Source: JBDRHL01 sp043816955 (GTDB lineage: Bacteria; Planctomycetota; Phycisphaerae; Sedimentisphaerales; CAYZTY01). Taken from it: a stretch of 55,883 bases of DNA. Below are positions 33,735 to 42,653 of the stretch, piece by piece. Where the stretch lies: the NCBI GenBank assembly GCA_043816955.1, contig JBDRHL010000118.1, positions 1 through 55,883 on the forward strand. Direction: 5' to 3'. The position numbers were made by a program, and so were the translations under genes. Under the pieces are notes generated by a model. That model had not been told where the DNA came from, ran no database searches, and saw nothing but the letters and a program-made list of their open reading frames with translations. Positions within the stretch are counted from its first letter, which is position 1; every line of letters begins with the position of its first letter.

Positions 33735-34790
33735 TTGAATCAGCACAGTTACCGCAAACTGATAGCCGGCGAGAAAGGCAGCCTTTTCAGAGGTCTGCTC
33801 AGGTTTTTCCTGTGGTGTTTCTGCTTTATCTACAGGTATGTAATTGGGCTGCGAAACCTGTTTTATGATAAAGGGTGGCTCAGGACGTTTCACGTCGATG
33901 CCACAGTGATAAGCGTAGGCAACATAACGGTGGGCGGAACAGGTAAAACACCCGTTGTTATCTGGGTCGGCAAACTGCTTGCACAGCGCAGCATTCCGTT
34001 TGCCGTTCTGACTCGCGGCTACAAAACCAGAAGGGGCAGATACGATGACGAGCCCGCCATAATAGGCAGGTCCTGCCCACAAGGCAGACTGATTGTAAAC
34101 GCTAATCGTGTGGCCGGAGCTCAAAAGGCGATCAGAGAATACGGCTCGAAGGTATTGCTTATGGACGATGGTTTTCAACATCGGCGTTTACGACGTAATC
34201 TTGACATCGTTACAATCGACGCAACATGTCCTTTTGGTTTCGGCTATCTTCTTCCGCGAGGCCTTTTGCGGGAGCCGGCAGAATCTCTCAAGCGGGCACA
34301 CGCAGTGATAATAACACGTTGTGACCAGACATCACCTGCAAGGCTCGATCAACTCGAACGCAGGATAAAACACCTTAATCCCGATACAGCCATAGCCAGA
34401 TCAGTACATGCACCGATCAGTGTAAAGATGCTCAGGGGTGAATACAGTATCGAGCAACTTCGCGAAAAGAAGATTTACGCGTTCTGCGGCGTGGGTAATC
34501 CGGATTCATTTTTCGCCGGCCTCAGGAAGCTAAAGTTGGATATTGTAGGCAGCAGGGTATACAATGATCACTATCAGTACCGTGATGCGGACATTCGGGA
34601 TATTCTGGAAGAAGCCTTATATCTCGGGGCAGATTTGACTTTAACGACGCAGAAGGACTGGGTAAAAACAGCTCTATTGGCGACAAAACAGAGGGAAATA
34701 ACCCTGGCTTATGTAAAGGTTAAACTGGAATTTATCGCGGGGGAGGATAAAATAATCGAGATGATAGATGCCACCCTCAACGCTCTGTAG
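33735..34790 (+). CDS. lpxK: Tetraacyldisaccharide 4'-kinase
   Basis: 351 residues. Phosphorylates the lipid A disaccharide at the 4' position, at the inner face of the cytoplasmic membrane. An N-terminal hydrophobic segment (FFLWCFCFIYRYVIGLRNLFY) is followed by the kinase P-loop VGNITVGGTGKTPVVIW. The catalytic LTRGYKTRRGRYDDEP and LLMDDGFQHRRLRRNLDIV are also present. The start is TTG at 33735 with AAGGAAG eight bases upstream; earlier frames overlap the dehydrogenase. It shows the organism makes lipid A. Confidence 0.9.
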   Translation: MNQHSYRKLIAGEKGSLFRGLLRFFLWCFCFIYRYVIGLRNLFYDKGWLRTFHVDATVISVGNITVGGTGKTPVVIWVGKLLAQRSIPFAVLTRGYKTRRGRYDDEPAIIGRSCPQGRLIVNANRVAGAQKAIREYGSKVLLMDDGFQHRRLRRNLDIVTIDATCPFGFGYLLPRGLLREPAESLKRAHAVIITRCDQTSPARLDQLERRIKHLNPDTAIARSVHAPISVKMLRGEYSIEQLREKKIYAFCGVGNPDSFFAGLRKLKLDIVGSRVYNDHYQYRDADIRDILEEALYLGADLTLTTQKDWVKTALLATKQREITLAYVKVKLEFIAGEDKIIEMIDATLNAL

Positions 34791-34824
34791 CGCTGAGCTG
34801 TACGACAGGAAAGGTTTTTCCGGA

Positions 34825-36309
34825 ATGTATGAGAAATTACTTAAGGTAGTAACAAATCTGGGGTCCCCCCGGATCCTCGTAGCAGGAGACTTCATGCTGG
34901 ATCTCTATGTTTACGGTGATGCCGAGAGAATAAGCCCGGAGGCGCCTGTGCCGATCCTTAAGGTGGTGCGGCGGGAATGTAAATGCGGCGGGGCGGCATC
35001 TGTTGCGGCTAACCTCGCGGCACTGGGGGCCAAAGCAACCTGCCTAGGTGTGGTTGGTAATGATCAAAACGGCTGTCTGCTGCGCCAAAAGCTTCTCGAC
35101 TATGGTGTTAACGTTGATTCACTGCTTATCCTGCCTCATTACAGGACTACGTGCAAAGAGCGAATTGTAGGTCTCGCCCAGCATAAACACCCCCAGCAAT
35201 TGATGAGAATCGATGAGGAATCGACCGAACCGCTCCCGGACAGCAATTACACGGAGCTTCTTTGTGCCTATAAACATCAGCTTGCACAGGCTGATGTCGT
35301 CTGTCTGCAGGATTACGGCAAAGCGGTGCTGCCTCCTGCATTCTGCGCCAAACTGGTGAAATTGGCGCGGGATGCGAACAAAACGGTACTGGTTGACCCG
35401 TCGCTGCGACACGATTTTTCTCAATATAAAGGTGCATCGGTGATTACTCCGAACCGCAAAGAAGCAGGCACATTTGTCGGTTTCCAGATAGACAGCATTG
35501 ATAAAGCTGCCGAGGCGGCACGTTACATTGGAGAAAAGCTTGAAATCCAGGCTGTTATAATCACACTGGACAAGGAAGGCGCTTATCTTCGCACAGCAGA
35601 ACTCAATGAGCTTATTCCCACTGTGCCTCGAAGTGTCTACGACGTTACCGGCGCAGGAGATATGGTGCTGGCAACTGTAGCGGTGGCTCTTGCCGCCGGC
35701 TGCGACTACAAGACCGCTGTTCAGTTGGCAAATATTGCCGGCGGAATTGAGGTTGAAAAGTTCGGTGCGGTATCGGTTGACATAGATGAGATAGTAAATG
35801 AAATCATCAGTCTTAATCGCGGTAAGAACGGTAAGATCAGGGCAATCGAATCGCTTCTCAGAGAACTGGATTCACACCGCAGGCAGGGACAAAAAATTGT
35901 TTTTACGAACGGCTGTTTCGATGTCCTGCACAGAGGACACATCGAATATTTGAAATTTACAAAGGCCCAGGGGGATATCGTCGTGCTGGGACTTAACAGC
36001 GATTCTTCAGTGCGTGGTCTAAAAGGCGAAGCAAGGCCCATCAACAACCAGCATGACCGCGCAGCGGTTCTGGCGGCGATGGAAAGTGTGGATTACATCG
36101 TGATTTTTGAAGAGCCTGATCCGCTGGCACTGATAAAGCAGGTCAAGCCCGATGTCCTGGTCAAGGGTGAAGACTGGGCCGACAAAGGGGTCATCGGAAG
36201 GGAATTTGTCGAATCGCAAGGCGGCAGGGTGGTCCTGGCTCCCATGGTAAACGGTAAAAGCTCAACTTCTACCATCGAAAAGATAAAATCCCTGGCAAGT
36301 GAGACCTGA
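34825..36309 (+). CDS. hldE: Bifunctional heptose-7-phosphate kinase / heptose-1-phosphate adenylyltransferase
   Basis: 494 residues. The N-terminal ribokinase-like domain (1 to about 330) opens with VAGDFMLDLYVYGDAERISPEAP. It carries CGGAASVAANLAALGAKATCLG and the catalytic DVTGAGDMVLATVAVAL. The C-terminal cytidylyltransferase-fold domain has FTNGCFDVLHRGHIEYL and SSVRGLKGEARP. It makes heptose 1,7-bisphosphate, then ADP-heptose, for the LPS inner core. The start at 34825 is the first Met of the kinase fold. It lies 34 bases after lpxK. Confidence 0.93.
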   Translation: MYEKLLKVVTNLGSPRILVAGDFMLDLYVYGDAERISPEAPVPILKVVRRECKCGGAASVAANLAALGAKATCLGVVGNDQNGCLLRQKLLDYGVNVDSLLILPHYRTTCKERIVGLAQHKHPQQLMRIDEESTEPLPDSNYTELLCAYKHQLAQADVVCLQDYGKAVLPPAFCAKLVKLARDANKTVLVDPSLRHDFSQYKGASVITPNRKEAGTFVGFQIDSIDKAAEAARYIGEKLEIQAVIITLDKEGAYLRTAELNELIPTVPRSVYDVTGAGDMVLATVAVALAAGCDYKTAVQLANIAGGIEVEKFGAVSVDIDEIVNEIISLNRGKNGKIRAIESLLRELDSHRRQGQKIVFTNGCFDVLHRGHIEYLKFTKAQGDIVVLGLNSDSSVRGLKGEARPINNQHDRAAVLAAMESVDYIVIFEEPDPLALIKQVKPDVLVKGEDWADKGVIGREFVESQGGRVVLAPMVNGKSSTSTIEKIKSLASET

Positions 36310-36331
36310 TTCCGTTTTTAGGAGCGTCTTG

Positions 36332-36904
36332 ATGAAACAACGAATCATAGAGGCGATTGAAAAGCATAAGGCTATGGTTGCGCAGCTGGAAGCCGACAGC
36401 ATCGAAACAATCGCGCAGATAGTTACTCTGATAACTGCCTCGCTGAAAAATGGCGGGTGTGTTTACATCTGCGGCAACGGCGGATCAGCCGCCGATGCAC
36501 AACATATTGCAGGTGAATTTGTCGGCAGATTTCTGCGCGAGCGAAAGGCCCTGCCCGCAGTCGCCCTGACAACAGATACGTCGGTTCTGACAGCTATCGG
36601 AAATGATTATGACTTCAACGACATTTTCAAAAGGCAGGTCGAGGCTCTCGTCGGAAAAAATGACATTTTGTGGGCTTTTTCAACCAGCGGCTCTTCGGGT
36701 AATATTCTGGCTGCTGCAAAGCTTGCCAAGGACAAAGGCGCAGCGGTGATCGGGTTTACCGGCAGGCCGGACAGCAAGCTTGAGGCGATAGCCGACCTTT
36801 GTCTGTGCGCCGAGGCGGATTCAACCGCACCGAGTCAGGAGATGCACCAGCTTGCTTATCATATTATCTGCGACCTGGTTGAACTGAACTTTTGTGAAAG
36901 TTAA
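36332..36904 (+). CDS. gmhA: Phosphoheptose isomerase
   Basis: 190 residues. Converts sedoheptulose 7-phosphate to D-glycero-D-manno-heptose 7-phosphate. The SIS-fold signature CGNGGSAADAQHIAGEFVGRF (about 51-71) and ALTTDTSVLTAIGNDYDF are clear, as is DILWAFSTSGSSGNILAA. AGGAG lies a few bases before the ATG at 36332; the upstream frame would overlap hldE. First committed step of heptose synthesis, feeding hldE. Confidence 0.93.
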   Translation: MKQRIIEAIEKHKAMVAQLEADSIETIAQIVTLITASLKNGGCVYICGNGGSAADAQHIAGEFVGRFLRERKALPAVALTTDTSVLTAIGNDYDFNDIFKRQVEALVGKNDILWAFSTSGSSGNILAAAKLAKDKGAAVIGFTGRPDSKLEAIADLCLCAEADSTAPSQEMHQLAYHIICDLVELNFCES

Positions 36905-36929
36905 TCGGTATAAAGGATAACAACTTCAT

Positions 36930-37883
36930 ATGGACAGCAAGGCAATATTTCTGGACCGCGACGGGACCGTCAATGACGACGTTGGTTACTTAAATCATCC
37001 CTCGCAGGTAAAGCTTCTTCCGGGGGCGGCAGAAGCGCTGATCGAACTGAAAAAAATGGGTTATAAACTTATCATCGCTACTAATCAGTCTGCTGTTGCA
37101 CGCGGGATTGTCAGCGAGCAGGTGCTTGAAACAATACATAAGCGGCTGAAGGAGCTGCTCGCAGAGAAGGGAGCTTATCTCGATCAGATATATTACTGCC
37201 CCTTTCATCCCCAGGGTGTGATTGAAAAATATCGCCGGGACAGCGATCTTCGCAAACCAAATACCGGTATGCTGACCCTGGCTGCCGACGAAATGGACAT
37301 CGACCTTTCGCAGTCGTGGATGATCGGCAACGCCAACAGCGATGTTATCGCCGGCCGTGCCGCCGGCTGCAGGACAATTCTGATCAATTCGATCCCGAAC
37401 CCGGAATCAGCCCGTTCCGAGGATGCCAGGCCCGACTATCAGGCAATAAACCTCAAGGAATGTGTGAATATCATCAAGCACCATATCGGCACGCAGGCGA
37501 AAAACGCTGTCAAACCCTCCCCCGGCATGACAGCACAAACACAACTAACAGCGGATTCGCCAGCCGTGGAATCCTCTGCAAATCCGGAAAAAACAATACA
37601 CACACCCTCAGCGGCTTTTGAAGATGCCTCAACCGCAACGATCCTTCGAGAGATACTCCAGCAGCTCAAGACCGCGCACCGGGCGGACATGTTTCATGAG
37701 TTTTCTGCAATGAAGCTTCTGGCTGGAATGCTGCAGATAATCGTGCTTTTATGTCTGGTGCTCAGCATATGGTTTCTCCTCGGCGTCGGGCCGAAATCCG
37801 ACACTGTCTTTATACCCCTTTGCTTTGCCGCTGTCCTGCAGCTTATGGCGCTGACATTTTATATAATGCATAATCGAAAATAA
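36930..37883 (+). CDS. gmhB: GmhB-like heptose bisphosphate phosphatase with a membrane tail
   Basis: 317 residues. The first 185 are a histidinol-phosphatase-like HAD domain with motif I LDRDGTVND (D9, D11) and TNQSAVARGI. Family HAD motif IV normally reads GDxxxD; here it is GNANSD (N134, D138). The zinc loop, normally CxH...CxC, retains CPFH but has DSDLRKP where CDCRKP is expected. A variable linker and two hydrophobic helices (GMLQIIVLLCLVLSIWFLLG; VFIPLCFAAVLQLMALTFYI) end the protein. The position and the substrate motifs fit the phosphatase step of ADP-heptose synthesis, but the altered residues make its activity less certain. It follows gmhA by 25 bases. Confidence 0.8.
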   Translation: MDSKAIFLDRDGTVNDDVGYLNHPSQVKLLPGAAEALIELKKMGYKLIIATNQSAVARGIVSEQVLETIHKRLKELLAEKGAYLDQIYYCPFHPQGVIEKYRRDSDLRKPNTGMLTLAADEMDIDLSQSWMIGNANSDVIAGRAAGCRTILINSIPNPESARSEDARPDYQAINLKECVNIIKHHIGTQAKNAVKPSPGMTAQTQLTADSPAVESSANPEKTIHTPSAAFEDASTATILREILQQLKTAHRADMFHEFSAMKLLAGMLQIIVLLCLVLSIWFLLGVGPKSDTVFIPLCFAAVLQLMALTFYIMHNRK

Positions 37884-37908
37884 CCCCTTCGGGTACACGG
37901 CAGCAGAC

Positions 37909-38952
37909 ATGAAAAACAGCAATATCCTAGTCTGGTTGCCTTCACCTATAGGCGACTCAATCCTTTGCACACCTGCCCTTCGCGCTATACGAGAGTATTT
38001 TCATAACAGCAGGGTCTGCTTTTACGCTAATGACGCTGTACACCGTGTTCTGACAGGCAGCGGACTTAACGACACCTGGATCCGGCAAACCAGCAGGAAT
38101 CCACTGCATATCGCAATTCTTTTGCGAAGGTATGAATTTAACACAGCGATTCTTTTCAAGAATTCCTTCGGTTCAGCTTTTGCTGTTTACCTGGCTGGAA
38201 TTCCATCGAGGATCGGATACGCACGTGAGGGCCGGGCGGTGATGCTGACGAAAAAAATTTGTCCGCCCACAATGGCCGACGGCAGCTATAAGCCGCTGTC
38301 CGCGGTTGATTATTACCTTGGGCTGGCCGAATTGCTCGGCTGTGATATTCTGCGAAAGAACCTTCAGTTAAAAGTCGAACCTGACGATGCGAGCCGATTG
38401 AAGATGAAGCTCGGTACGCAGATAACCGGCAGCGCCCCTGTTGTTGTTATGGTGCCCGGAGGTGCCTTTGGTCCGAGCAAATGCTGGCCGAGCGAAAGGT
38501 TCGCCGAAACCGCAGACAGGCTCATAGAAAAATATAATGCGAAGGTATTTGTCTCTACCGCGCCAAACAGGGCAGAGGAACAAATCGCCCGGCAGATATG
38601 TGCTGCTGCCAAACATAATATAATAGATCTGCGTGCCGCAAATATATCGCTGGGAGAGTTAAAGTCGCTTATAAGTATCGCTTCACTTGTAATCTGCAAT
38701 GATACCGGCCCGAGACACATGGCAATTGCTCTGGGTCGCAGCGTTGTTACACTCTTCGGTCCGAATAATCCTGCCTGGACCGAAACAAATTATGACAGAG
38801 AGATAAAAATAAGAGTTGACGTCGATTGCAGTCCCTGTGATAAGCCGCGGTGTACAGCAAATGAGCATTACTGCATGGAGGGTATTACCGTTGATATGGT
38901 CTTCCAAGCCGCCCAAAAGCTACTGGAGAATAAGGTCGAAGATGCCCGATAA
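37909..38952 (+). CDS. waaF: GT9 heptosyltransferase (WaaF-like)
   Basis: 347 residues of glycosyltransferase family 9. It transfers heptose from ADP-heptose to the inner core at the cytoplasmic face. Opening LVWLPSPIGDSILCTPALRAI, then VPGGAFGPSKCWPSERFAETA and CNDTGPRHMAIALGRSVVTLFGP, are typical of heptosyltransferase II. The preceding four genes make its donor sugar. The 3' end overlaps the WaaP-like gene by 11 bases, so the two are translationally linked. WaaF versus a related family member cannot be settled by eye. Confidence 0.85.
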   Translation: MKNSNILVWLPSPIGDSILCTPALRAIREYFHNSRVCFYANDAVHRVLTGSGLNDTWIRQTSRNPLHIAILLRRYEFNTAILFKNSFGSAFAVYLAGIPSRIGYAREGRAVMLTKKICPPTMADGSYKPLSAVDYYLGLAELLGCDILRKNLQLKVEPDDASRLKMKLGTQITGSAPVVVMVPGGAFGPSKCWPSERFAETADRLIEKYNAKVFVSTAPNRAEEQIARQICAAAKHNIIDLRAANISLGELKSLISIASLVICNDTGPRHMAIALGRSVVTLFGPNNPAWTETNYDREIKIRVDVDCSPCDKPRCTANEHYCMEGITVDMVFQAAQKLLENKVEDAR

Positions 38953-39796
38953 GGATTATATTGAGCTTGGCAGCGGTTTGTTTGTAAATGCCCGTTTCAG
39001 GCATGACTTCGAGGCGATGGGGCTGGGCAGCCTGGAAGATGTCTTTTCATTCTCAGGCGGCAGGGCACTGGTAAAGGATAATCTGGGGGTACACCGAAGC
39101 AGAATAGTTTTTGTTCTGCCTTGCTCCGGCACAACGGTGTTCCTGAAACGCTATGATAAGCCGCCGATCACGGGGCAATTAAAGAACTGGTTCCAGCACC
39201 GCAGGCGGGCAAGCTCGATGTCTTTTGATCTTGACGCTGCCGAATCGCTCAGTAAGGCTGGTATTCCGGTAGCAGAAGTAATATGCTACGGCCGGCAGTG
39301 GGGTCTCTGTTTTGAGAAAAGAAGTTTCATAGGCACCCGGAAAATAGATAACGCCGAGTCTCTTGAGCGGAAACTGCCAGGTTATTTTTACGGCCATAAA
39401 ACACCGGAGACGCTTCGGTCGAGAAGACGTTTTATCAGTAACCTTGCCCGGTTTGCACATAAGTTTCACCAGACAGGATACCGCCACCGCGATTTTTATT
39501 TTTGTCATATCTTCTGTGATCACTACTGCCGGTTCCACCTTATCGATCTGCATCGGGTATTTAAACCGCGAATCCTGAAAAATCGTTTCCGGATAAAGGA
39601 TATAGCCCAGCTTTGTTATTCGGCGCGGGGAAGTTTCTTTTCGAGGACCGACCGTCTCAGATTCTATCTTTCTTACGCGCAAACAAAAAAGCTGCGGCGC
39701 AGGGACAAAGCGTTTATCAGAAAAGTTATCACCAGGGTTCATAAAATGGCAAGGCACGACAGCAGACACGGCAGAACTGTACCCTTTTCAAGTTAA
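38942..39796 (+). CDS. WaaP-like lipopolysaccharide core kinase
   Basis: 284 residues. Kinase-like fold of the RfaP/WaaP/InaA group, which phosphorylates heptose or Kdo of the LPS core. The Lys strand is TVFLKRYDKPPITG. The catalytic segment YRHRDFYFCHIFCDH matches the HRDxxxxH pattern, and FHLIDLHRV provides the metal-binding Asp. The ATG at 38942 overlaps the waaF stop; the longer frame to 38816 is a shadow of waaF. Core phosphates bind divalent cations and stabilise the outer membrane. Confidence 0.82.
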   Translation: MPDKDYIELGSGLFVNARFRHDFEAMGLGSLEDVFSFSGGRALVKDNLGVHRSRIVFVLPCSGTTVFLKRYDKPPITGQLKNWFQHRRRASSMSFDLDAAESLSKAGIPVAEVICYGRQWGLCFEKRSFIGTRKIDNAESLERKLPGYFYGHKTPETLRSRRRFISNLARFAHKFHQTGYRHRDFYFCHIFCDHYCRFHLIDLHRVFKPRILKNRFRIKDIAQLCYSARGSFFSRTDRLRFYLSYAQTKKLRRRDKAFIRKVITRVHKMARHDSRHGRTVPFSS

Positions 39797-39822
39797 CATC
39801 ATAGGTTTATAATCTTGCACAA

Positions 39823-41004
39823 ATGAACTGCGCGATAATAATAGAACGGGCGGATGTTGCACTGGGAGGTGGTGAGCGGTCTGTTTTTGAACTGCGGGCG
39901 GCCCTTTCTGTACTGGGAGTCAGCGTTGATATACTTGCGGCGAAGGGACAGACAAAGGGACGGCACATTCACGTACTCTGCGGTGAGCAGCATGGCAAAA
40001 GAACCTCGCTGCGGGCTTTTGAAAAAGCAATCCGCAAACATCTACGGGAGAACAGCTATGATATCGTTCACAGCACGCTGCCTTTTCGCTTCGCCGATGT
40101 ATATCAGCCGCGTGGGGGAACTTTTGCTGAATCGGTCAGGCGTCACGCCGCAAGCTACGGCAACAGGCTTATCCGCTTTTATAAACTGATGACAAGTTTT
40201 ACTAATTATCGCAGGGAGACTTTCCTTGCCGCCGAACGCAGGCTCTGCGCCGATCCGGACGGCCCTGTTATCGCGGCACTTTCCGAATATGTCAGGATGC
40301 AGTTTCAAAAATACTACTCTGTTAATTCCAGCCGCATGGTCGTCATACCCAACGGCGTGAAGATCGATCGCAAGGTAAACCACAAAGAAGCCCGCAAAAT
40401 ACGCTCACAAATCTGTGACAAACTGCGTTTCAAGGAAGCCGATGAGCCTGTCACGTTCCTCTTTGTAGCGAACAACTTTCGCCTCAAAGGACTCGGACCC
40501 CTGATTCGCGCAATGGCTGGACTCGCCGTCAGGCAGTGCTCCCGGCCACCATACCTTCTTGTCGCAGGAAACGGTTCTGCAGGACCTTATCGAAAACTCG
40601 CAGCCAGGCTGAATATCGCCGAACGAATCCTCTTTCTGGGACATATCAGGTATGTGCAAAACGTCCTTGCCGTCGTTGATGTTGGAATACTGCCGACGTT
40701 TTCCGATGCCTCATCCCGGTTTATACTCGAAGCACTCGCAATGCAAAAGCCGGTCATAACTACCGCCTTTAACGGTGCAACAGATTTATTCACAAACAAC
40801 AGACATGGCATAGTGGTTTCCAATCCCAGGCAGATCAATGAACTTGCCGAGGCAATGTATCACTTTACAGACAGCTCCAATATCGACAGGGCAGCTGGTT
40901 ATATCGCGCAGGACAAACTTACCGAACAAATTTCAGTCACCAGACATGCAAAACAACTGCTCGATCTTTACGAATCGCTCCTTTCGGGAAAAAAACAGCA
41001 ATGA
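39823..41004 (+). CDS. GT4-family glycosyltransferase (WaaG-like)
   Basis: 393 residues, GT-B fold of family 4. The N-terminal half opens with VALGGGERSVFELRAAL. The C-terminal half has NNFRLKGLGPLIRAM, VAGNGSAGPYRKLA and the donor-binding SDASSRFILEALAMQKPVITT. It follows the WaaP-like gene in an LPS core operon, so it probably adds a hexose to the core, as WaaG does. The sugar is not known. The stop overlaps the plsY start by four bases (ATGA). Confidence 0.82.
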   Translation: MNCAIIIERADVALGGGERSVFELRAALSVLGVSVDILAAKGQTKGRHIHVLCGEQHGKRTSLRAFEKAIRKHLRENSYDIVHSTLPFRFADVYQPRGGTFAESVRRHAASYGNRLIRFYKLMTSFTNYRRETFLAAERRLCADPDGPVIAALSEYVRMQFQKYYSVNSSRMVVIPNGVKIDRKVNHKEARKIRSQICDKLRFKEADEPVTFLFVANNFRLKGLGPLIRAMAGLAVRQCSRPPYLLVAGNGSAGPYRKLAARLNIAERILFLGHIRYVQNVLAVVDVGILPTFSDASSRFILEALAMQKPVITTAFNGATDLFTNNRHGIVVSNPRQINELAEAMYHFTDSSNIDRAAGYIAQDKLTEQISVTRHAKQLLDLYESLLSGKKQQ

Positions 41005-41660
41005 AAGAAATAATTTTAATTGCAGCGTCATACCTGTTCGGCTCAGTTCCCTTCGGTCTGATTATAGCAAAGATGCACGGCAAGAATTTGCGGGCAATCG
41101 GGTCGGGCAACATTGGCGCTACGAACCTCTCGCGCGCAGTTGGACGCAAGTGGGGCATCGCCTGCTTTGTGCTGGATTTTCTCAAGGGATTGATTCCCAT
41201 GCTGGCGGCAAAGCATTTTATCGTCCCTGCAGTTCCAGCCGCTGTGCACCTTCTTCTCTGGCTGGCTGTCGGCACCGCCGCAGTCATCGGGCACATCCTG
41301 CCTGTATATGTCGCGTTTAAGGGAGGCAAAGGTGTCGCTACCAGCCTCGGCATGGTTGTCGGACTCTGGCCTTTTTATGCGATACCGGGGCTCGTATGCT
41401 TTGTGGTCTGGCTGATCGTTCTTTTTACCTGGCGGTATATGTCGCTCGCTTCAGTTGCAGGTGCAGTTGTTTTTCCTGCGGTCCTGACAACTTTCATTGC
41501 CCTGATCCCGGATTGGCATTTCAGCCGCCTCTGGCCTCTTCTGCTTGCCGCAGTTCTCATAGCAGGGCTGATCGTTTTTCTGCACCGTTCAAACATAAAA
41601 CGCCTGCTTGCGGGCACTGAAAGTAAAATCCTGACCGGCAAAAAGATAACCGCTGCTTGA
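41001..41660 (+). CDS. plsY: Glycerol-3-phosphate acyltransferase
   Basis: 219 residues, integral membrane. Uses acyl-phosphate to acylate glycerol 3-phosphate, the first step of phospholipid synthesis. The opening LFGSVPFGLIIAKMHGKNLRAIGSGNIGATNLSR is diagnostic, as are VLDFLKGLIPML and the FKGGKGVATSLGMVVGL loop. Five to six hydrophobic helices fit the family. Overlaps the preceding gene by four bases and closes the envelope operon. Confidence 0.95.
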   Translation: MKEIILIAASYLFGSVPFGLIIAKMHGKNLRAIGSGNIGATNLSRAVGRKWGIACFVLDFLKGLIPMLAAKHFIVPAVPAAVHLLLWLAVGTAAVIGHILPVYVAFKGGKGVATSLGMVVGLWPFYAIPGLVCFVVWLIVLFTWRYMSLASVAGAVVFPAVLTTFIALIPDWHFSRLWPLLLAAVLIAGLIVFLHRSNIKRLLAGTESKILTGKKITAA

Positions 41661-41687
41661 CAGGCTTCTGTCGTGTGAACGGGCCGC

Positions 41688-42395
41688 TTAAATCTTTCTC
41701 AGGATTAAACCGCCGAGGCCGAGCAGCAGAATTGTGGCAGGCTCGGGAATAACATTCACTTCGAAGGTATGGTATATCGCCCCTCCGTCGCCATCCGAAA
41801 TGCGCAGCCCGATTTCATGAAGACCAGCAGTATCAAAACTCCAGTCGAAAAAAGTTTTCCATTCCTCGACCACCGGGGTTGTTACATCATAGGTGCCGTC
41901 ATTATTATAATCCCACTGGCAGGCTATTGGATCGCCACCGGGATCATATGCCCAGCAAAAAAGTTCGAAGGGTTCTGCGAGATTAACTGTTTTGCTGTCA
42001 CTATATCTCATAAAACGCGGACTCAGGTTTATAACGTCAACTATCCAGTTGTCAACGCCGTGAAGACCGGTGCTGATATAATAATCAATTACATAACCAG
42101 CGGTCCCTGTGCCTTTTTCCCAGGCTTTGACTTGAAACTCTGTGCTCTCACCGCTGGTCAGGTTCCAGGTAAACTCAGGTCCGCTGTATCCATGGAAAGT
42201 CCCGCTGAAAAATGTCCATTCTTCTGAGCAGACTATGGAAAAAGCCCACGGGTCACCTTCGCTGTAAACCACAGCAGTATCCGGGCCCGTAATCCCGTGA
42301 GTGGTCCACGCATCCGCATAGATACTTGTAGCACCCAAAATGGTACTAACCCAAAGCATCACAAACCTGACAATAATTGCCTGACTCTTTTTCAT
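41688..42395 (-). CDS. PEP-CTERM sorting-domain protein
   Basis: 235 residues. Signal peptide (FVMLWVSTILGATSIYA), then a beta-sandwich region and a PKD-like segment (CWAYDPGGDPIACQWDYNNDGTYD). A C-terminal PEP-CTERM tail (VIPEPATILLLGLGGLILRKI) consists of the PEP motif, a hydrophobic helix and basic residues. Exosortase would process the tail and release or anchor the protein on the surface. No exosortase gene is in the window. It is convergent with plsY, 27 bases apart. Confidence 0.85.
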   Translation of the reverse strand: MKKSQAIIVRFVMLWVSTILGATSIYADAWTTHGITGPDTAVVYSEGDPWAFSIVCSEEWTFFSGTFHGYSGPEFTWNLTSGESTEFQVKAWEKGTGTAGYVIDYYISTGLHGVDNWIVDVINLSPRFMRYSDSKTVNLAEPFELFCWAYDPGGDPIACQWDYNNDGTYDVTTPVVEEWKTFFDWSFDTAGLHEIGLRISDGDGGAIYHTFEVNVIPEPATILLLGLGGLILRKI

Positions 42396-42653
42396 CTTCC
42401 GTCCTTCTTAAATTTGATTAGAGTAAATTCCTCCATAGCGGCGCGTAGTAAACGCCCGCCTATTTATCGGAGAACCGAGGTGGGAAATTCTCATCACTCC
42501 TCCTGCCTGGTTCTTCCATCCTCTGTAAAACTATCAAAACAGATACTTAATTATAGAACCTTTTGTGTAACTATCAAGGAAAAACATGGCGAATTATCTT
42601 TTTTTCCTCACGACGACAGCCGAATGTCTTGGGTGGAACACGGGATTGCTGCT

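Noticed and set aside
36299..36331. Longer N-terminus for gmhA
   Set aside because: It would overlap hldE; AGGAG precedes the ATG at 36332 and the protein then starts like other GmhA.
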